Source: JAUSNA01 sp964511965
GTDB lineage: Bacteria; Patescibacteriota; Microgenomatia; Levybacterales; GWA1-39-11
Direction: 5' to 3'
Length of the DNA stretch: 31,910 nt
NCBI GenBank assembly: GCA_964511965.1
Contig: CAZEGF010000029.1
Span: 1-31,910, forward strand
Below the pieces are notes generated by a model. It was given only the letters and a program-made list of their open reading frames with translations. It was not told the DNA's origin and did not search any database. The position numbers and the translations under genes were made by a program. Of the stretch, positions 30,744 to 31,910 are shown in pieces; within the stretch, counting starts at the first letter, position 1; every line of letters begins with the position of its first letter.

Positions 30744-31571
30744 TTACATACCTTCTCTTTCTTTTTCTCTCTGTTGTGGTGTTTCATCCGGTCTACCATA
30801 ATCATCTGCTGTTCTCCAAGTATTTCCTGACTCCGGAGTGGAAACTTCAAAGATATCAACGCCACCCTCTTTACCTCCAAGTCTATGTGGTTGTCCAACA
30901 TGCGTTCTCCAACCAAATTCATGCGTTAATTTTGTAGTAATTGATGTACCTGTATTGTCGGTCCATACAACTTGGCCATTACCATTTTCAACAAAATAAG
31001 TTTCTTCCTTTTCATCATGCACTTGCTCGCTTAATCGTTTATCTTCATCTATATGTAGGATTTTTGCCATTAATGGATCGTCTGGATGGGCTAAGTGATA
31101 TTCATATCCCCATGGTTTATCAATTTTTCTTAAATATGGTTCAACTTCAAAATTATTTTTATCAACTTCACCCTGATAAGCTTCAGACGTGTAGGCTTCA
31201 AGAATCCTCGAATCACTAGAAGTTTTTATCCCAAATCTCTGTCCAGGTTGAATTCGATAACCTACATTTTTCTTTGCGACCTGCGTGTGAATTAATCCAT
31301 CTACATCTTCAATTTCAAAAGCAACCTCACCTTCTCTAAAATAGAATAATCTGAACCTGTCACTTGTATGGAGTTCAAGATGCTGTTCTCCGCGGATTTG
31401 CAATTCTTTTCCTTGATAAGGTGCGCTTTCTTCAGTAAATATTAATTCACGACCCCATTCTGTTTCAACAAATCGCTGTGTGGGACTAGTATCGAAAGTA
31501 CTTTGATCGAAATCTTTAGGGTTGTATTGAGGCTGATCCATAATTGGTGGCAGTGTACCTTCAGTACTCAT
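30744..31571 (-). CDS. Two-domain cupin protein, mannose-6-P isomerase-like
   Basis: 275 residues with two cupin domains. Domain 1 begins near VETEWGRELIF and domain 2 near DKPWGYEYHL. Domain 2 has the ManC-type pattern (AKILHIDEDKRLSEQVHDEKEE trimmed here, with metal-site His and Glu) and the closing HVGQPHRL. The repeated W-G start and the closely matching C-terminus of the neighbouring cupin gene point to tandem duplication. The product may be a sugar-phosphate isomerase or a sugar-binding accessory protein. It is 15 bp downstream of that gene and 2 bp upstream of the isomerase. Confidence 0.8.
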   Translation of the reverse strand: MSTEGTLPPIMDQPQYNPKDFDQSTFDTSPTQRFVETEWGRELIFTEESAPYQGKELQIRGEQHLELHTSDRFRLFYFREGEVAFEIEDVDGLIHTQVAKKNVGYRIQPGQRFGIKTSSDSRILEAYTSEAYQGEVDKNNFEVEPYLRKIDKPWGYEYHLAHPDDPLMAKILHIDEDKRLSEQVHDEKEETYFVENGNGQVVWTDNTGTSITTKLTHEFGWRTHVGQPHRLGGKEGGVDIFEVSTPESGNTWRTADDYGRPDETPQQREKEREGM

Positions 31572-31586
31572 ATTTTCTAAATTTAT

Positions 31587-31910
31587 TTACAATTGTCCTC
31601 GCTCTAACTTTCTTTGCTCGTCTGTTTCATCAGGTCTTTCATAGTCATCTTGTATTCTCCACGTTTTGCCCCGTTCCGGTGTTGAAACTTCAAAAACTTC
31701 ACAGTCCGTTGCTCCTTGTTGGCGGTGCCGTTGTCCCACATTTGTAGTATACCCCTTGTCGTATTCTAAAGGAAAATTGACCAGCTCCCTATTGGAATTT
31801 TCCATAATCATATTGCATGTTCCTGACAACATCCAGTAACTTTCGGTTTTTATTCTATGAGCCTTTTCAGAAAGCCTGTCACCTTCATTGATATGCAGTA
31901 TTTTTGCCAT
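31587..31910 (-). CDS. Cupin protein, cut by the window edge
   Basis: 107 residues visible. The sequence lines up with domain 2 of the adjacent cupin gene from its MAKILHI motif (RLSEKAHRIKTESYWM, NVGQRHRQQG, FEVSTPERGKTWR) to the C-terminal tail (DDYERPDETDEQRK). In the neighbour this Met is internal, so the true start is probably beyond the right edge. ManC-like cupins begin with a Trp-Gly motif upstream that is not visible here. Confidence 0.75.
   Translation of the reverse strand: MAKILHINEGDRLSEKAHRIKTESYWMLSGTCNMIMENSNRELVNFPLEYDKGYTTNVGQRHRQQGATDCEVFEVSTPERGKTWRIQDDYERPDETDEQRKLERGQL

Overview
The window looks like a Patescibacteria (candidate phyla radiation) chromosome, most likely of the Microgenomates type; that assignment is inferred from gene content and style. 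The DNA is AT-rich and very compact. I see no convincing Shine-Dalgarno sequence in front of any of the start codons I inspected. Several proteins are shorter than usual (UvrC, RsmI, a PEP-synthase-like protein), and Pro/Thr-rich secreted proteins and DUF2079 membrane enzymes occur. TGA is used as a normal stop (malic enzyme), so the SR1/Gracilibacteria code does not apply.

Layout. 1-385: a palindrome-rich repeat, tRNA-Pro and its hairpin leader. 386-2468: NAD-type malic enzyme overlapped by an unknown gene. 2443-3231: a YdeI/OmpD-associated protein directly behind a structurally odd tRNA-His, then tRNA-Arg(UCU). 3288-8298: a five-gene minus-strand operon of exported or membrane-anchored proteins, including two Cys-rich proteins with Pro/Thr stalks and a duplicated C-terminal domain. 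8299-8900: tRNA-Lys(CUU) and tRNA-Arg(UCG) among partial tRNA copies and hairpins. 8901-12139: GT2 glycosyltransferase plus a fused flippase-like/DUF2079 membrane protein. 12136-14111: an anchored family 5 solute-binding protein, SecG and a YvlD-like membrane protein. 14245-20740: two small ribbon-helix-helix-like proteins, uvrA, a membrane transglutaminase and uvrC. 20841-24348: uvrB, a Nudix hydrolase and an APH-type kinase. 24617-26547: lexA, dedA and rsmI with almost no intergenic DNA. 26558-31910: two cupins, bifunctional phosphoglucose/phosphomannose isomerase, an unknown protein, a degenerate PEP-synthase-like protein and an atypical enolase.

How it fits together. All three UvrABC subunits lie within 10.2 kb, and the SOS repressor LexA diverges from uvrB, so the middle of the window is a nucleotide-excision-repair neighbourhood. 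The right end is a central-carbon cluster linking hexose 6-phosphates and PEP. The left third is devoted to the cell surface and to tRNAs.

The least explained signals are around the tRNA genes. Two unrelated tRNAs (Pro, His) carry perfect 14-bp inverted copies of their own 5' ends in their leaders. tRNA-His has lost the usual D-loop/T-loop contact residues. tRNA-Lys and tRNA-Arg(UCG) are surrounded by tRNA fragments joined to a small CCTTGC-containing hairpin that also occurs at the left edge of the window.
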